From contig JAISXM010000096.1 of NCBI GenBank assembly GCA_031270515.1, forward strand, positions 1 to 6,367: a stretch of 6,367 nucleotides of DNA, read 5' to 3'. This stretch comes from Holosporales bacterium. Lineage in GTDB: Bacteria; Pseudomonadota; Alphaproteobacteria; BNTO01. The notes beneath the pieces are model-generated. The model had not been told where the DNA came from. It did not search any database and was given only the letters and a program-made list of their open reading frames with translations. Position 1 is the stretch's first letter; each line of letters begins with the position of its first letter. Below are positions 4,381-6,367 of the stretch, one piece after another. The position numbers and the translations under genes are program-made.

Positions 4381-5214
4381 ATGTTTGACATGAACATGAT
4401 GCGAATTTCTATTGAACTGGCGCAGCAGGCGTTGCACACAGGTTACGTCCCCGTTGGGGCAGTTATTGCGCGGAATGGACAAATCATTGCAAAGGCTCAC
4501 AACGGAATGATCCATGGCAACAATCATTTGTCGTGTGGAAATATTGCAAATGAACGATTCAATGGCAACAATCATTTGTCGAGTAAAAAAACTGAACATG
4601 AACTGTTCAATCGCGCAACATTCCTCCCTAGCCCTATGCGCCATGCAGAGATCCTTGCGCTAATTGAGGGGGCTCACAATATAAGGAACGATGACAGCAA
4701 TAGTGCCCGCAGTCATAGTATAGAAAAGAGCTGTATTCATGATAATTGTTTGAGTAATAATCAGTGCAAGTGTAGTCGTGATAATCGCTTTGGTGATAAT
4801 TGCCCGGGGAATTATGCATTCGAAGGCGATCGCCTTGACGACTGCGACATGTATGTCACTCTAGAGCCATGCCAAATGTGCATAGGCGCAATAACCCTCA
4901 TGAGGCTAAAGCGAGTCATTTTCGGCGCATATAGCGCACTTTGGCTCAACGAATGCGCGCGCCCCTCCCCTGCCCCACGCAGGATCATCCACGGCGAGAG
5001 TGCACCTGCGATTGCGACACATCCACATTCGCACGACAACCAAACGTCCGCAGTGGAAGATCGGGGCCACGCATACTCCCCAGGAGAGTGCGCACCCAAT
5101 CACCACGTAGAACTAATAGGAGGAATACTCGAATCAGAGTGCGCCGACCTGATGCACGAATACTTCAAGAGTCGACGCGGGTTTACTATAACAAACATTA
5201 ATAAGGCGGTTTAA
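4381..5214 (+). CDS. tadA: tRNA adenosine(34) deaminase with three in-frame insertions
   Basis: TadA converts the wobble A34 of tRNA-Arg(ACG) to inosine, an essential cytosolic step in most bacteria. The cytidine-deaminase fold is clear: MRISIELAQQAL (7-18), VPVGAVIARNGQIIAKAHN (23-41), HAEILAL (88-94; His88 zinc ligand, Glu90 proton shuttle), YVTLEPCQMCIGA (158-170; Cys164 and Cys167 zinc ligands), RVIFGAY (178-184), and HHVELIGGIL (241-250) before the C-terminal helix. The protein has 277 residues against about 150-160. The excess lies in three insertions: about 36 residues between Asn41 and His88, about 46 between the first helix and the YVTLEPC strand, and about 36 after FGAY, where the usual KxGA segment is gone. 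I chose ATG 4381; nearby in-frame ATGs at 4390, 4396 and 4399 are possible, while the open frame further upstream is repeat DNA. All catalytic residues remain, so it is probably active. Confidence 0.93.
   Translation: MFDMNMMRISIELAQQALHTGYVPVGAVIARNGQIIAKAHNGMIHGNNHLSCGNIANERFNGNNHLSSKKTEHELFNRATFLPSPMRHAEILALIEGAHNIRNDDSNSARSHSIEKSCIHDNCLSNNQCKCSRDNRFGDNCPGNYAFEGDRLDDCDMYVTLEPCQMCIGAITLMRLKRVIFGAYSALWLNECARPSPAPRRIIHGESAPAIATHPHSHDNQTSAVEDRGHAYSPGECAPNHHVELIGGILESECADLMHEYFKSRRGFTITNINKAV
4514..4609 (+). repeat. 48-bp in-frame tandem duplication inside tadA
   Basis: Units 4514-4561 and 4562-4609 are 48 bp each and agree at about 39 positions; their first 20 bases are identical. Each encodes 16 residues (46-61 and 62-77) beginning GNNHLS and ending in FN. 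It makes up most of the first TadA insertion, in the loop between the active-site Asn and the HAE motif. Confidence 0.9.
4741..4809 (+). repeat. degenerate 15-bp (5-codon) repeats inside tadA
   Basis: GATAAT-led units at 4741-4755, 4780-4794 and 4795-4809 are 15 bp long; a longer, diverged unit fills 4756-4779. They encode DNCLS, DNRFG and DNCPG with NNQCKCSR between. This is the heart of the second TadA insertion, which is rich in Asn, Asp, Ser and Cys. Confidence 0.7.
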
Positions 5215-5290
5215 ATACTCACCTCGCCAAAAACTTGCAAAAGGATAAATCTCAAAGTATTTATTGCGCATCCCCCTTTATACTATGCGA

Positions 5291-6277
5291 TCATCGCGCT
5301 GCATCACGCTGCTCTGCGGACTTGATCCAATCATTCCTTCTGGAGAATTTCCTATGGTCGTCTTCAGTTGGTGGTCGCGAAGGTATTGATGGTTCCGTTG
5401 TTGCAGGGGTTGCAGGGGGTGGTTGTGATTGCTTAGAGGAACGATTTTGCCGTAACCTTAACATTTGTCGAGCGTTAGGTGTCCCGTCAAGCCACGACAT
5501 TTCATCCTCAACATCTTGTATTTCTTTAGTCCTGAATGAGGATATGGGTTTTCCACGAAACGTTGCATCTATGAATGAGAGCGGAAAAAGTATTGAAGAA
5601 CATAGGCAATTTGCCGACGCGAACACACCACCTGAAGATCCCGCCTGAATCGCGCCAGGTAAACGGATAACGCCTCTGCTGGATAGTTTTCCTGCGTGAA
5701 TCGCACTCATCAAGGCCTTATCTGCCTTTTTAATTAGGATGGCGCAGCGGTCGTCGTTTTCTTGGGGAGTTATGGTAATAAATCGCCCATAGTAATTTTT
5801 ACTAGTATACAGACTCTCCCAGTACGAACCGCGCAAACTAGGAAGATTTTTATATATACTGAACATCAGCGGCAGAGAGTTAGGAAAGCTTAATTCGCAA
5901 GTGTCAAACTTACATAATGATATAGGGGAGATAGCTTTTATAACTTTAAAAGCCGAACTTAGGTGCGCGGTTATGCATGTATCCCACCCTGTTCTTTCGC
6001 GGGAATCTTCATTCCTATTAAAATAAAAACATGCACGTGGGGAAGCATCCTGGGTATCTCCAAACATATCTAGTCTTAAAGGATAAATGAGGGGAGATTC
6101 CTTTTTATGAGAACCCTGACCGATGAAAAATTTACCACAAAAGTCGAACATATGAGGATATCTTCGGTCATCTCGCCTCGTGCGTAACAAGCATTCTAAC
6201 GTAGTATAAGAAGCTGAAAAAGTTTGCCAGAACACATGTTCGTATATGATATAGCTAAACCCCAATGAATTGTGCAA
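5291..6277 (-). CDS. hypothetical protein, possibly with a disrupted 5' end
   Basis: I do not recognise this 328-residue open frame. Its length and ordinary residue mix suggest it is or was coding. There is no signal peptide or membrane segment, and nine Cys are scattered through it. A strand-rich middle (137-183, including SLRGSYWESL and YGRFITIT) is followed by an Ala/Lys helix-like stretch (182-196) and a charged segment (250-262). The C-terminal tail is disordered and Pro/Thr-rich (285-304), encoded partly by a 9-bp direct repeat (5401-5409, 5410-5418) giving PAT-PAT. The first in-frame start is TTG at 6277 with no good ribosome binding site. The frame stays open upstream to a stop at 6338-6340. 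A better site, GGGGGAG plus ATG (6327-6325), lies in another frame that ends after five codons, so the 5' end may be frameshifted. The gene converges with tadA across a 76-base gap. A lineage-specific protein or effector is possible; function unknown. Confidence 0.5.
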   Translation of the reverse strand: MHNSLGFSYIIYEHVFWQTFSASYTTLECLLRTRRDDRRYPHMFDFCGKFFIGQGSHKKESPLIYPLRLDMFGDTQDASPRACFYFNRNEDSRERTGWDTCITAHLSSAFKVIKAISPISLCKFDTCELSFPNSLPLMFSIYKNLPSLRGSYWESLYTSKNYYGRFITITPQENDDRCAILIKKADKALMSAIHAGKLSSRGVIRLPGAIQAGSSGGVFASANCLCSSILFPLSFIDATFRGKPISSFRTKEIQDVEDEMSWLDGTPNARQMLRLRQNRSSKQSQPPPATPATTEPSIPSRPPTEDDHRKFSRRNDWIKSAEQRDAAR

Positions 6278-6367
6278 AACATGTACTTCATGCGGAATAT
6301 TTTGAAAATTTAATGATTTACTTCCATATCGCTCCCCCTATTGCCAACACGTCACAAAATATGCGAT

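Noticed and set aside
4142..4393. Trp/Tyr-rich open frame of 83 codons
   Set aside because: It is a by-product of the tandem repeat array and overlaps the tadA start in another frame.
5212..5263. Inverted repeat TAAATACT/AGTATTTA as a bidirectional terminator between tadA and the minus-strand gene
   Set aside because: The 36-base loop and AT-only stem make a working intrinsic terminator doubtful.

Overview
The window looks like a piece of a reduced alphaproteobacterial genome, most likely a host-associated member of the Holosporales/Rickettsiales type. The S21 protein (short, with the DNNVEQAL and KKKMQREG segments), the PGK signature (NEAFSCSHRAHAS) and the TadA ending (NHHVELIGGI) are all of alphaproteobacterial type. 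Overall base composition is middling, intergenic DNA is plentiful for such short genes, and tandem repeats in various stages of decay occur throughout. The exact lineage cannot be named from sequence alone.

Layout. 74-517 (minus) is an unrecognised small protein, possibly exported, with a perfect 24-bp in-frame duplication. 518-801 is a gene-free stretch holding its probable promoter and a four-run G-quadruplex motif just before map. 802-1940 (plus) is a map-acpS pair overlapping by one base (methionine aminopeptidase and holo-ACP synthase). 2059-2256 (minus) is rpsU (ribosomal protein bS21), with an exceptionally strong Shine-Dalgarno. 2257-2566 is a divergent control region between rpsU and pgk that holds a promoter for each gene, a hairpin repeat and four degenerate 26-bp repeats. 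2567-3793 (plus) is pgk. 3794-4043 holds the second, inverted copy of the hairpin repeat, a 19-bp and an 11-bp tandem repeat, and a tRNA promoter. 4044-4120 is tRNA-Asp(GUC). 4121-4380 is another degenerate tandem-repeat array. 4381-5214 (plus) is tadA, swollen to 277 residues by three in-frame insertions. 5291-6277 (minus) is a second unrecognised protein whose 5' end may be disrupted.

The recognised genes are unrelated core functions: protein N-terminal maturation, carrier-protein activation, ribosome assembly, glycolysis, and tRNA supply and editing. There is no defence, mobile or biosynthetic cluster. The most unusual content is the repeat biology. Small tandem duplications have settled in untranslated leaders (pgk, tadA), upstream of the tRNA promoter, and inside reading frames, most strikingly in TadA, an enzyme that is normally compact and about 150-160 residues long.
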